Shown here piece by piece: positions 30,401 to 39,233 of a DNA stretch of 64,000 bases; positions within the stretch are counted from its first letter, which is position 1; every line of letters begins with the position of its first letter. Source of the stretch: Leishmania infantum JPCM5 (taxonomy: Eukaryota > Euglenozoa > Kinetoplastea > Trypanosomatida > Trypanosomatidae); the NCBI RefSeq assembly GCF_000002875.2, contig NC_009405.2, forward strand, positions 62,001-126,000, written 5' to 3'. The notes below the pieces were generated by a model, which was not told where the DNA came from, searched no databases, and saw only the letters and a list, made by a program, of their open reading frames with translations. The translations under genes were made by a program, and so were the position numbers.

Positions 30401-30880
30401 GGTGGCAAGCGCAGCAGCTCGGCTCTCCACAGCGCCGCCAGCACCGACGGTGGCGCGGCCGAGGGGGCCGTCGCCCCACCTGCCTTAGTAGCAGCAGCGG
30501 CGAGTCCCACATCAGTCAAATCGCCTAGCGCCAGCAGCAGCAGCGGCGCTGTTGCTGCTGGTGGCGCTGCTGTTTTTGCCGACATTGTTGTTCTTCTCTC
30601 GCGTTGGTTCGCGGAGGTAACACCGACGGCGCTGCTGAGCAGTGCCGTAACAGCAGCAGCAGCGGCATCGGAAGCAATACCTGCCCTCGGTCATCCAGCA
30701 GCGTCCCTACCCCTCCCGGTGTTGCTGCAGACACTTCGCTGCCAGCTCATAGCGCTGTCGCAGAACGGTCGTGTCTGCCACGGTGATCTGATGCCGGATG
30801 TGGCGAAGGCGCTGCGGCATTTGGCCCCTCTCGAAGCCGCCGCCGTCGCCGCGTCAACGTCGACGGCCACGGTGGCGTGA
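27461..30880 (+). CDS. Large STE-family-like protein kinase with altered HRD/DFG motifs
   Basis: 1139 residues. The N-terminal kinase domain resembles the MAP3K/Cdc15-SepH group ('WAAPEVLAG...ASDIWSVGC.AVELLTG.PPYF'). The Gly loop is GRGGSALVY (21-29), the ATP lysine is Lys43 (VAVK) and the helix-C Glu is Glu59. The catalytic loop reads HGDLKASN (135-142) instead of HRDLK..N, and the metal motif reads DFA (155-157) instead of DFG. Asp137, Lys139, Asn142 and Asp155 are kept, so activity is possible but regulation must differ. A long disordered insert (about 285-375) precedes the last kinase helices, 'RPSAGELLHDPWF'. The remainder is helical-repeat (ARM-like) sequence with Ala/Ser/Gly-rich linkers, as in septation/MAP3K-epsilon kinases. 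Upstream in-frame sequence has no ATG near the acceptor at 27207. Confidence 0.85.
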   Translation: MATVDTVRGRYSSYKLLNEVGRGGSALVYRAQDVATRKDVAVKQLFGNRPQDMEDWLREVDALHTLNNHHCPHVVKYLDHMQQHDRLFLVEEFTEHGSLLRRLKENSKLPEDIACRYIYQVLTALYHMAPWGVVHGDLKASNILLFDGDVVKLTDFALRSHGEDDHEDGERRTTAASTPSAEALPLMRGSRAGRGAGEECSGSALSVFRGSAYWAAPEVLAGASKATAASDIWSVGCLAVELLTGAPPYFERPIHNAIHHILKSYYEVLCESEASRVGAAGTSRASTNPATPSAAMGSGDDDGPRGPRKKKNGAKDGCGAAPQKTDVASARRATATTSTHNPPKEPVDAVKTAASSGAVCASDRNEVATPLCEAALLPPLPEDVHLSDECLSFLRMCFRPRAVDRPSAGELLHDPWFLDCTVPQLLRAAREGRPMNGTTGDESVSAGTSSGSRFGVIEQWVKRNLTCDNESRCEAWLNSDALPLLVPVLTPRIMTPKYIGNVMWCFSQFAESRSALATLFVDRLGSTELWGVEELTSACDADHLATLFRRCCATQDAQVPVYTPADPRALRFVLGLEKEKVLACVRALHSRLVLEPTAAAMAADASSLATATDDTAVDLNDCPASSRDPAAPAHAAPDRAPASLQEQHEQQQRARERLLSDGGAAVLCQCVEAQCKAAFLSNTAPMMEWSTMNLLFDVLCTIEPLAGGQALLWGLGADLSGGHTSPSSTVGTGGGGAAILKSLTVVVNPCGGRGGGELNSTWEKSSPGTGPPLLVSPISVSPQESIPTTAAAAGGGGGPLSSLGSTMGFGCHTVSGLPPESVQWATSMTWLLAVQEAARHLCETAVRLLTRYIPVARRCRAEYLEKAGVSLTATLVLVASSEVVSTDVRCAAVEALPQLQASSLRATRYLRDPVRCIALLALTLKRSYGVPALTSCLLTAITAMTSEKQMLAACTGCPWVWESLVSLLREVEAADKAAAAGGKRSSSALHSAASTDGGAAEGAVAPPALVAAAASPTSVKSPSASSSSGAVAAGGAAVFADIVVLLSRWFAEVTPTALLSSAVTAAAAASEAIPALGHPAASLPLPVLLQTLRCQLIALSQNGRVCHGDLMPDVAKALRHLAPLEAAAVAASTSTATVA

Positions 30881-31578
30881 GAGCCATCCGTGAGGGAAAA
30901 AAGACGGACAGCGCATGAGTGTGCTGCACGCGCGCGCCTGCGCTGTGCAGATGCGTGCCTCCTTTGCTTGTGTCTTACGCCGTTGTATGTGTTGTTGTTT
31001 TCGGGGGGCTACGTCTCTCTTCGGCGCCGTTGTTGACAGCGTCCCGCACGTGCGCATGTGGAGAAGGGTGGCGGGGTGAGATGTGGAAGGGCCTCGCGCT
31101 TGTGTGGGTGCACTTCAGCCACGCTGTACCGGTGCCGCGCCCTCCACCATCCCCTCTAAGGGGCACACACACACCGTCAAGCAGGGAAGGTGCAGCGCAT
31201 CCCCCTCGTTAGTCAGCCATGAACATGGGTCAGTCCTGGTGCTTTATGCGTGAGCCCGCTTGTGGGAGCTCAACGGCTTCAGAAAGAAGGTGTGCAGGGC
31301 CGCCCCTGTGCACTTGCGCCCTCTTCGCAGTTGTCTACGCCGACAGTCGCACGCACTTGCCGCCGCCCCGTCGACTCCGACGAGTGGAGCGTGCATTCGA
31401 GTGCAACAAAGGGCAGACCGCAGACCCTCTGCCCTCGTCGAGGTCTACGTGCTCGATCGTTTGCTTCACGCCCCTCCCCCACCCCTTTCCGCTGCCACGG
31501 CGCGTATACGTCTCACTAAACACTACACACACGCACACAGAGAGAGAAAGAGTACCACCGCTGCTTCGGACGCTTCCC
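30881..31578 (+). other. Intergenic processing region
   Basis: An acceptor candidate is AG 31159-31160 after 'CCATCCCCTCTA'; a second C/T tract lies at 31460-31500. An ATG at 31219 is in frame with the next gene, but the 120 codons between are low-complexity and Cys/Ser-rich, unlike the coding style here. Confidence 0.5.
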
Positions 31579-33213
31579 ATGTACAAGGTATTTCCTGTGC
31601 TCATACCGCGGGCCGCGAAGGTACGTGCCCAGTGCCTGGAGCTGGGAAGTCTGAATGACTACGGCACAAGCCCGTCGACGCTGGTTGCTGCGGCGCCGTC
31701 CGCTACGAACGTCTACACACTCGCCTTTGGCGAGCGCGAAGGTCTCGCCCCTGGAGAGCGACTGGAGGTGTATGGCAACACGGTGCGACTCGTGCGAACC
31801 CTCGCCTACGGCTGCCCGCGAGGCGTCACCCCCGAGAGCGCCTTCACGGGACGGCTGAAGGATGCGGAGCTGGCCGCTATCACGGAGCAGCTGGATTTGC
31901 TGAGGCGGGAGACGCGCAGGTCTGACACGCTACTGCATACAGCGGATGACAGCAACGCCAGCGGGCAGGCGCACAGGAGCGTAACTACGGCCGTTGGCGA
32001 GGAGCCCCTACGCCCGTCAGAATGGATGCTGCGAGTACCCGATGTGGCCAACAGTCGCGTGCTCCGGAACGCGGTGCCGGATGACCCACAGACGTGCTCT
32101 GGCAGGAGTCTAGCGGCCCAGCTGAGCAAGCTGCGCGTCAGCGAGGAGGAGGTGGTCGTGGCGGAGTGGGTGGGAAAGCCAAAGGGGGACAGTGAGGCCG
32201 CCGCCGGCGCGTCCGCATGGTCGCCGCGGTTTTCATCGGCGGGTGCCTCCACGCGCGCGGATCGCTCAACGAGTGCCGCTGCCACGGCTAAGGAGACCAA
32301 CCCTAGCAGCAGCAGTGCGGGCACGACATCTGCGCTACCCTCCACTGCGTTCAAGGGCGGTGCCGTGCCGCCACCCGCCGCGGGTGGCACACTCCTCATG
32401 GAGAACGGCGTTTGCTTCGGCAGCCCCGACTCGTGCGGACTACGAGCCCTCCGCACGGCTCGCCTTGCCTTCATCTCCAGCATCGAGCTCACCGCCAACG
32501 GCCTCGCTTGGCGGCAGCGTCGCCACACATGCGAGGAGGCGCGTGGCTTGACTGTGCTCGACGCGAGCGCCATCGACTTCACCTTCGCGCAGGCAGCTCT
32601 GCAGTCCACCCTGGAGTTGGGCCTGCACGCGGGTGCGGGGTGTCAGATATCTCACGTGCCGCTGACCGATGCGGCGGCCGCGCACGTGGAGCCGCAGGCG
32701 GCAAGCTACATCCGCGTCGTCGCCGCCGGGCCTGGTCGAGCATTGCCAAGGCCCTTTGACTACCTGCCGACCCACTCGATCGATGTTGGCGCCTACACAG
32801 CGCACCTGCCTCTGCCCGTCGGGCCTGCCGCAGAAGAGAAGGGCGGCGGCGGCGGCGGCGAGGGGTCGGCAGCCTCGAGGCGAGGATTCAAGTCGCCTGG
32901 CAGAGATGCGAGAGCAAATCGCCAACAACTCGCCGTGCAGCTTTCCCAAGCGCTTGCGACGCTGCGCCGCGGCGCCTTCATGCTTGTCACGTTTGTGCCG
33001 ACGTGTTCCAGCGTGGCGACGCTGTACCATCAAATGGAAACGCAGCGGCGCGCGGAGGTGCTCATCGAGCACAAGGTCGTGACGGAGGCGAAAGCGTGCA
33101 TCGCCGAGGCCATCGCGCGCACCGGGCGGTGGGGCTTCATCACGGACGAGGTGCTTCCTGCCGCGGACAGCGCGCAGGGCAGCTCCTTCTCTCTTGTCGT
33201 AATGCTCGAGTGA
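31579..33213 (+). CDS. Unrecognised protein, 544 residues
   Basis: The ATG at 31579 begins a frame with normal coding composition (start MYKVFPVLIPRAAKV), so it was preferred over the ATG at 31219. Two structured-looking parts are visible: residues 1-110, with alternating strands and helices, and about 270-540, with the blocks 'ALRTARLAFISSIELTANG', 'AIDFTFAQAAL' and 'LSQALATLRRGAFMLVTFVP'. They are joined by a Ser/Ala/Thr/Pro-rich region (about 205-265), and a Gly run lies near 420. There is no signal peptide, membrane helix or known catalytic signature. I do not recognise the family; it is probably kinetoplastid-specific. Confidence 0.7.
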   Translation: MYKVFPVLIPRAAKVRAQCLELGSLNDYGTSPSTLVAAAPSATNVYTLAFGEREGLAPGERLEVYGNTVRLVRTLAYGCPRGVTPESAFTGRLKDAELAAITEQLDLLRRETRRSDTLLHTADDSNASGQAHRSVTTAVGEEPLRPSEWMLRVPDVANSRVLRNAVPDDPQTCSGRSLAAQLSKLRVSEEEVVVAEWVGKPKGDSEAAAGASAWSPRFSSAGASTRADRSTSAAATAKETNPSSSSAGTTSALPSTAFKGGAVPPPAAGGTLLMENGVCFGSPDSCGLRALRTARLAFISSIELTANGLAWRQRRHTCEEARGLTVLDASAIDFTFAQAALQSTLELGLHAGAGCQISHVPLTDAAAAHVEPQAASYIRVVAAGPGRALPRPFDYLPTHSIDVGAYTAHLPLPVGPAAEEKGGGGGGEGSAASRRGFKSPGRDARANRQQLAVQLSQALATLRRGAFMLVTFVPTCSSVATLYHQMETQRRAEVLIEHKVVTEAKACIAEAIARTGRWGFITDEVLPAADSAQGSSFSLVVMLE

Positions 33214-33775
33214 CACACCGCTCTTGATCCGTGGGTGTACGTGAGTTTTCGGTGATCGCGTGCGTGTGCACACGATCGCGCGCGTTCGCCTCGTCGTGGC
33301 GCTGAGCGCCTCCCCCTCCCCCTCCCACCACACCACACATGAAGTTCGCCACAGGGACAGAAAGGCGAAAGAAGGGATCAGAGTGGGGCTGACCGGTCGC
33401 TAAGAGCTCGGAGGAGAGAAGACGGAGGCCGATGACGGATGCTTGCGAAGAGAGTCGGCACCCCAGCGTGTATGACAAGGGTTGTGTCGAAGATGGCCGT
33501 GCCGCTGGGCACATCAATGGCCTCCTCCACCCACCCCTCCATCCCCCCCTATCTCTCGTGTGTGTGTGTGTGTATTATGCGCTCTCCCTACCGTAATGCC
33601 CCGTCCTGGACCTCTTCGCTTCCTCGTCTCGCTCTCCACACACACCTACACACACACGCAGAGACACACCGCGGCACCAGTGCTCTGCCCCAACCGCCCG
33701 CCCGCCCTTCACATCCCTAAACCCAAAGAAGAACATATTGCCACGCAGAGAGTAAGACTCCCGCGCGCGCTCGCG
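33214..33775 (+). other. Intergenic processing region
   Basis: It contains a (GT)n run near 33559-33572 and C/T tracts at 33520-33555 and 33600-33640. A likely acceptor for the MEX67 gene is AG 33660-33661, 115 nt before its ATG. No gene seen. Confidence 0.55.
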
Positions 33776-36700
33776 ATGCTCAGCAACACCAAGGGATATC
33801 AACGCTTCTCCCACACCCTCGGCTTCCACAGTGATGACCTCTCGAAGCTCAGCAAGGTATGTCACCAGTGGTGCGAGACAGGCAAGTGCAAGGCGTACAA
33901 CAAGGAGCAGGAAGTGCGTCGCGAGATTGCTGCTGCCAAGGAGGCGGAGCTGCTGAAGAAGGCGACCGCCCTCTACACCATGCACATGGAACTCATGGCA
34001 GACATGGCCGGTGCAGACGGGGACGACGCGGAGGCGCTTGAGCTGATGCAGAGCGCCATGTCACGCGGTAGCTTCCCTGCCGACCCCGCCAAGCGGGAGG
34101 AGGTAATCAGCAAGCTTGTCGAGGAGCTGAAGCAGGAGCCGGTCTACCTCAACTGGAGCCTTGATGCCGCAGTGGCGGAGCGGCTCGTGGAGCTCAAGGT
34201 GAAGCGGTGCCCGTACAACCATCGCGGGGCTCTGAACTTAGCGCTGAAGCGCGGCCGCAGTGAGGAGGACGAGGAGGAGATGCTGCACCGGAGTGAAGAA
34301 GAGGTGCTGAGAGGGTCTTCCACCAACGGCGCAGCGGCTGCGTCCTCATCATCGGCGGTAGCCACCACCACAGCCGCAGGACCGGCGAAGGACACTGGCG
34401 ACGACAGCGACGGTGGCTGGGCTGAAGCGAGGCACCGCATCTTCCGCACTCTCACGCCGCTTCAGCGCTGCGTCGTGTGTCTGCTGTGGCAACGCACCTT
34501 CCAGGTGGCGCAAGGGCTGGTGATGGACGTGCGGCTGGCCTTGGAAAAGCTGGTAACGGCGCAGCACAAGGCCACCGGCAGGGTGGAGCCGCCGTCGATT
34601 TCGTGCAGCGGCGTGGCGGCACAGTCATCGTCCCATCGCCCACATGGCGGCAGCCAGAACGACGTGAAGAACGCAGACGGCGAAGATGCGTTGGAGGCGT
34701 ACCTCAGCTCACCTGCCTTCGAGGAACTGGTGGAGCGAGAGACGAAGCGGGTGGTGCCGCGCGTGGCCTTTCGGCCTGAGTTCGGACTCGTTGATCTGAG
34801 TGCTCTGCCGCAGCTCGTGGCGCACCTAAGCGCCCACCCGACATGCGGCATCTTTCTGGCGCGCACGCTGACATACTTTACTGGCAAGGCGCTGAAGCGT
34901 GACGGCTCTTCGCCGTCCGCAGCACCAGCAGCAGCATCGAGTCTCTCCAAACACCAGAGCGACGACGCGCCGGCCCCCGAAAGCTTCCACCACCTTCTCT
35001 TCCCGAGCCGCAAGCTTATCACGGAAAAGGAGCTGGACCTCAGCACCAGCACCTGCGCCGATGAAGTGATCGAGGCGATCGAGTGGGCGCTGCACGTGTA
35101 CCACCGCCATGGACAACCGCACGCCGAAACCGAGAGGGCGGAGGGGAAGGGTGAGTGGGGTATGACCGGCGACGAGCGCCGATTGTGCAAGGCAAGCGAC
35201 ACCGCATCGGCTCACGTCACGGCGCTGTTCCGCAATCAGCGCATCCGCCTACACGGGCTCACGCTGACACAGTGCAAGATTACCTCGGCAGACGGCATCG
35301 TGGAGTCACTGCATAAACGGCACATGGAGCAGTACCTGTACGCACTCGACCTCTCAGAGAACCGGCTGTGGTCGCTGCGCTTCCTGCTGGTGCTCCGGGC
35401 CCACTACGCTCGCCGCCTGCTGCGCCTCTCTCTCCGTAACAACCCCATCACACGCAAGCCCGAGTACCAAGAGCAAGTTCGCGCCTCACTGCCACAGCTG
35501 ACCTCCCTCGACGGCGAGCCGATCCGCCGTCCCCCACTGCGGTTTCCGAAGCCGTGGCCGACCTCGTGCACGCGCTGGATCGCCGACGAGGGAACGCCGG
35601 AACATCAGGAGCAGGAGTCGGTGCTCGACTGCGTGGCGCGCCTCCTGTACATCTGGGAGACGCGCCGCATCCCCCACACCGCGAGGGAGTTGGCCGCCTT
35701 CCGTGACGCCGGCCATCCAGCCACGGAGGAGGAGGCGCTCAACGAGGACAATTTCCCGCACCGCTACCTCCACCCGGCCGCCGCCTTCAGCGTGACCGTA
35801 TCGCCGAGCCTCAGCTTCTACGACGCAGCCACCATGCGGGATGCGCGCAGCGTGGAGCTCGATAAAGACTACACTGGCATGCGGTTGAGCGCCGTGGACG
35901 TGCGCGACGCGCGTGTGTTCAATGTTGCCATGAAGAACAGCTCACGCAACCTGCTGGCTGGTAGGCAGGCACTGCAGCGCTTCGGCCGCGGTGCCGAGAA
36001 CTGCTACATGGCCTACCAGCTCACCCTCTACCCGGAGAGGATGGACGTGTCGCACCATCTGACGGACGCCGTCGTGTCGGTGGCACGTGTGCCACAGGTC
36101 GTTAACGCCGCGGTCTCTGGGGGCAAAGCAGCAGCGGCTGGGAAGCGCAAGAAGAGTGCCGCCGATCCTGGCGTCGCCAGAGCCGCGGGCTCTGGCAAGA
36201 CGTCGAGCCACGGCAGCCCCACGAGTGCGCGCTTCGGCGCCCTTGCTCACCGTAACCCTCCGTTGCAGCAGCATGTGGTGACGCTCCATGGCATCATGAC
36301 GTGGCGGCTGCCCAGTATGAAGCGCCACGAGTGCATGCAAGCATCCTACACTCGGGTGTTGGCCTTCACCAAGAAGGTGCTGCCTGACCAGAACCGCGAG
36401 TGGGAGCGGCTGCGCAGCCCTCCCTATGTGCTCATGAACGACCAGGTGTTCTTGTACCCGGCGCCGACTGCTGGTGCGGCGGTGGCGGCCACTGCACTGC
36501 TGTCTTCGGTGTTCGCGGCAAACACCGCGACGCGTCTGTCACGGCTTGTCGTGGAATTCGGGCTAGAGGCGTGCCGCGATGGCGTGGCGCTCGTGCGCGA
36601 CGTCATGGAGCGCTGCACAAGCCCCGCCTCCGAGTATGCTGCGCTGCAGGCGCTGGTGCTCGGCGTGCTTGGCCCTCGCGAGGAAACCGACGAAGCCGAG

Positions 36701-37087
36701 GAAGCAGCGCAGCTGGCATGCGCTCAGGCAGCGGAAGCACAGCTGGCGCCCCTCTTCGCTGACTATCTTCGCCGTTCGCCGCCACCTGCGACGGCGCACT
36801 CTCGCGAGTACATGATTTTCTCGATGCTGGATGGTGTCGCGGCGACGACACCAGTGGAGCCGGCAGTGCACACAACGGGACTGACGCAGCACCAAAGAGG
36901 CGTGACATCAGCCGTGAAGAGGTTGAAAGCACCTGCGGTTACTGCTGCCCCTTCTGCACCGCACAAGGCGTCAGAGAAGGCGGCGGATGCGCAGACGTGG
37001 GCATCTGCAGTGCACGTCGTCTCGCTGCCACTCCTGCACCAGGTGACGGACATCACCAACGTATGCTACACGTTGTCCTTTCACTAA
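33776..37087 (+). CDS. MEX67: mRNA export receptor of the MEX67/NXF family
   Basis: 1103 residues. Nuclear mRNA export receptors of this family bind mRNP and nucleoporins. Domain order: an N-terminal CCCH-type zinc-finger half (C29-x8-C38, 'VCHQWCETGKC') whose other half (C145-x3-H149, 'RCPYNH') lies about 105 residues later; a disordered Glu/Ser/Ala region (155-210); an NXF-type leucine-rich-repeat block (about 481-585, 'LYALDLSENRLWSL', 'LRLSLRNNPITRKPEYQEQV', 'LPQLTSLDGEPI'); and an NTF2-like domain (about 608-895) that starts 'VLDCVARLLYIWE' and contains a Lys/Gly/Ser-rich insertion. A UBA-like end is not obvious. A CCCH finger at the N-terminus is a known trypanosome MEX67 trait. No MTR2 partner gene is visible nearby. 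The start ATG is 115 nt after a good acceptor. Confidence 0.82.
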   Translation: MLSNTKGYQRFSHTLGFHSDDLSKLSKVCHQWCETGKCKAYNKEQEVRREIAAAKEAELLKKATALYTMHMELMADMAGADGDDAEALELMQSAMSRGSFPADPAKREEVISKLVEELKQEPVYLNWSLDAAVAERLVELKVKRCPYNHRGALNLALKRGRSEEDEEEMLHRSEEEVLRGSSTNGAAAASSSSAVATTTAAGPAKDTGDDSDGGWAEARHRIFRTLTPLQRCVVCLLWQRTFQVAQGLVMDVRLALEKLVTAQHKATGRVEPPSISCSGVAAQSSSHRPHGGSQNDVKNADGEDALEAYLSSPAFEELVERETKRVVPRVAFRPEFGLVDLSALPQLVAHLSAHPTCGIFLARTLTYFTGKALKRDGSSPSAAPAAASSLSKHQSDDAPAPESFHHLLFPSRKLITEKELDLSTSTCADEVIEAIEWALHVYHRHGQPHAETERAEGKGEWGMTGDERRLCKASDTASAHVTALFRNQRIRLHGLTLTQCKITSADGIVESLHKRHMEQYLYALDLSENRLWSLRFLLVLRAHYARRLLRLSLRNNPITRKPEYQEQVRASLPQLTSLDGEPIRRPPLRFPKPWPTSCTRWIADEGTPEHQEQESVLDCVARLLYIWETRRIPHTARELAAFRDAGHPATEEEALNEDNFPHRYLHPAAAFSVTVSPSLSFYDAATMRDARSVELDKDYTGMRLSAVDVRDARVFNVAMKNSSRNLLAGRQALQRFGRGAENCYMAYQLTLYPERMDVSHHLTDAVVSVARVPQVVNAAVSGGKAAAAGKRKKSAADPGVARAAGSGKTSSHGSPTSARFGALAHRNPPLQQHVVTLHGIMTWRLPSMKRHECMQASYTRVLAFTKKVLPDQNREWERLRSPPYVLMNDQVFLYPAPTAGAAVAATALLSSVFAANTATRLSRLVVEFGLEACRDGVALVRDVMERCTSPASEYAALQALVLGVLGPREETDEAEEAAQLACAQAAEAQLAPLFADYLRRSPPPATAHSREYMIFSMLDGVAATTPVEPAVHTTGLTQHQRGVTSAVKRLKAPAVTAAPSAPHKASEKAADAQTWASAVHVVSLPLLHQVTDITNVCYTLSFH

Positions 37088-37697
37088 TGTCCCTCATCAG
37101 CATGTCTTTCCGGCCCTACCTTGGTAGGACGGCAGCCAGAGAGAGAGAGGTGAGGGAGCCGGGACAGAGGTGTCGAGGAGGCACCAGCGCCGCTGCCACG
37201 ACTGCTCCGGTGACTGCGGACGGTGCCGTTGATCCGCTCACGCGAATCGTCGCCGCTGTGCATCTGCTCGCGTGTCTTTCGTTTTGTTCAGTTAAGCAAC
37301 TAAGGCAGCAGCCTGCCCCCACCTCCTCCAAGCGAGAGAGAAGAAGAGCGGACGAAGCGGGGGCGAGCACGGCACCCACAAAAATCACGCACGCCCCTCA
37401 GCGCACGGGTCTACGGAGAGCGTCTGCGCGTGTATGAAGAGATGGTGCGCATGCCGTGAAAGAGCTCAGGAGTCGCAAGCGGCTCACGTGTGTACATCCT
37501 TCGCCCCCACTCTCCCTCACCCCTCCCCCCATCACCACCATACACACACACACACACATACGTATGCGTGATGCGTATTTCCTTCGTCTTTTCGCTTCGA
37601 CTCACGTCATGCCCCTCCGCCGCTCGCCTCGTCGCGCGTACTCGCTCACGCAGAGAACCGCAACGAATCGCACGTCACCGGGACACAAACTCGAACG
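37088..37697 (+). other. Intergenic processing region
   Basis: Two good acceptor candidates: GTGTCTTTCGTTTTGTTCAG ending at 37291, and AG 37652-37653 after C/T-rich sequence, 45 nt before the next ATG. A (CA)n run lies at 37543-37559. No gene seen. Confidence 0.55.
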
Positions 37698-38465
37698 ATG
37701 CGGCGCTCAACTGCAGCGCGCTCGGGCAGCTTCATGGGGTGCTCTGCCTCGCCATGGGCACGATGGGCGGCGAAGGTGCAGCATCGCTGCAAAGCCTCGT
37801 CATCCTCGACGTCGGCCACCAGATCCCGCCCACACAACAACCTTCGCTCCAGCACGGTGGAGTCGACACCGTTCCATGTGAAGCCCAACATGTGTGTGCC
37901 TGTGTGGCAGCCCAGCGCCAAGTTCATGAAGTACACGCCAGTCCGCTGGCTGTCAAACAACCTGTTCGCCATCGCGACGTATCAGCTGACGCTGGAGGTA
38001 GGCTTTACAGTTATCTTTGGCAGTCTGCTGTATGCGGACAAGATGACTGCCCAAGGTGTGTGCGACGCGCTTGCGGCGTACCACTACCCCTTCGTCAACT
38101 GGATCGACGTCGAGGGCGGTGTGTACACGGAGCCAGTGCGTGTGGGGCCTTTCACGCTAAACGCGCAGAAGATGACGGCGCTGCACACGGGCCACAATAT
38201 TGCCAGCGGTATTCTGCCGGTGCAGGTGCTGCTGCTCGTGACAACGTTTGTGCCGGTGCAGCATGCCTATCGACTCTTGCGACACGCAGCACCGGCCACA
38301 ACCAGTGCGTTGCACCCCGCTAGTGGTGTCGGAGGTGTCAATGCAGCTGCAGCAGCTGCGGCAACGACGGCGCCACCCACCTCCGTGTCGGCAGGGGCAC
38401 GGCGTGCGTCGTATGCGCGCGCCACCAACGCAAAGAAGGCCTCGCCGGCCTGGCCCTATTATTGA
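37698..38465 (+). CDS. Unrecognised, probably mitochondrial, two-span membrane protein
   Basis: 255 residues. The first 60 are Arg/Ser/Ala-rich without acidic residues (MRRSTAARSGSF), as in a mitochondrial presequence. Two hydrophobic segments follow: about 88-110 ('AIATYQLTLEVGFTVIFGSLLY') and about 170-190 ('ILPVQVLLLVTTFVPV'). Between them is a short loop with 'HYPFVNWIDVEGGVY'. The tail after 200 is Ala/Pro/Thr-rich and basic. The second segment with its neighbouring His/Asn bears a faint resemblance to the DUF1279/FAM210 mitochondrial family, too weak to use as a name. The ATG lies 45 nt after an acceptor candidate. Confidence 0.65.
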   Translation: MRRSTAARSGSFMGCSASPWARWAAKVQHRCKASSSSTSATRSRPHNNLRSSTVESTPFHVKPNMCVPVWQPSAKFMKYTPVRWLSNNLFAIATYQLTLEVGFTVIFGSLLYADKMTAQGVCDALAAYHYPFVNWIDVEGGVYTEPVRVGPFTLNAQKMTALHTGHNIASGILPVQVLLLVTTFVPVQHAYRLLRHAAPATTSALHPASGVGGVNAAAAAAATTAPPTSVSAGARRASYARATNAKKASPAWPYY

Positions 38466-39233
38466 CACAAGCAGCTCGTCATGATGGCAGCACGCACAGA
38501 GACATACTCGCTGACGCCGCCCAAAGTGCACGTCTGCTCCGGCACCTACGCAGAGGCATTACATGCGCACCACCACGCACGTGGTTTTGCTCCTCTTTCC
38601 GCACGTGTGTGGCACGGGCTACTTCTGAGGGTGCCTTTAGCGATGCTGCGTCTCTTTCGCCGCTGATGCCGTCGTTGCTGGCAGGGATGAGGGCGGGGCA
38701 CACCCCCTCCCCTCCTTCATCCCCCATCACGCGCGCACAAATTAACACCCACGCATGCGGCAGAGGATGATAACATGCAAATAAAAAAGGACGCATCCGC
38801 GCGTGCACACCGTTGCGGTCTGCTGCTCGTGTGGGCGGTGGGAGGGGTGCAGCATCGTGCACCCGCCTCCCCTTGCGCTCACTCGCACCGATGCCTTCCT
38901 GAGTCCCGCTCTCACTTTGTTGCCCTCCCCCGTCTCCTCCCCGCCGCGCGTGGGCAGCAGTCAATTAGCTGCTGATTTCATGCGGCCCGCATCAGGAGCG
39001 CATCGCTCTCTCTATGATCCCGACACCCCCACCACCACCAACACCAACCATACCCACACACGTACCCGCCGCTCATCTCTCTACTCCCCACCACCACCCT
39101 CTCCGCTCGGTGTGTAGCGGTGTTGCTCCGCGCTGCCGTCTCCCACTGCAGATCTCTCAGCGCCTCTCACTGCCATTTGGGCGGACAGGCGTGTGTGCCG
39201 CGACAACCTCAGCGAGCGAGAGAAGCGTACCCC
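38466..39233 (+). other. Intergenic processing region
   Basis: C/T-rich sequence at 38910-38955 and 39020-39110. Acceptor candidates for the next gene are AG 39116-39117 and AG 39150-39151 (after 'GCCGTCTCCCACTGC'). Pyrimidine tracts here are preceded by an A-rich patch near 38775-38790. No gene seen. Confidence 0.5.
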
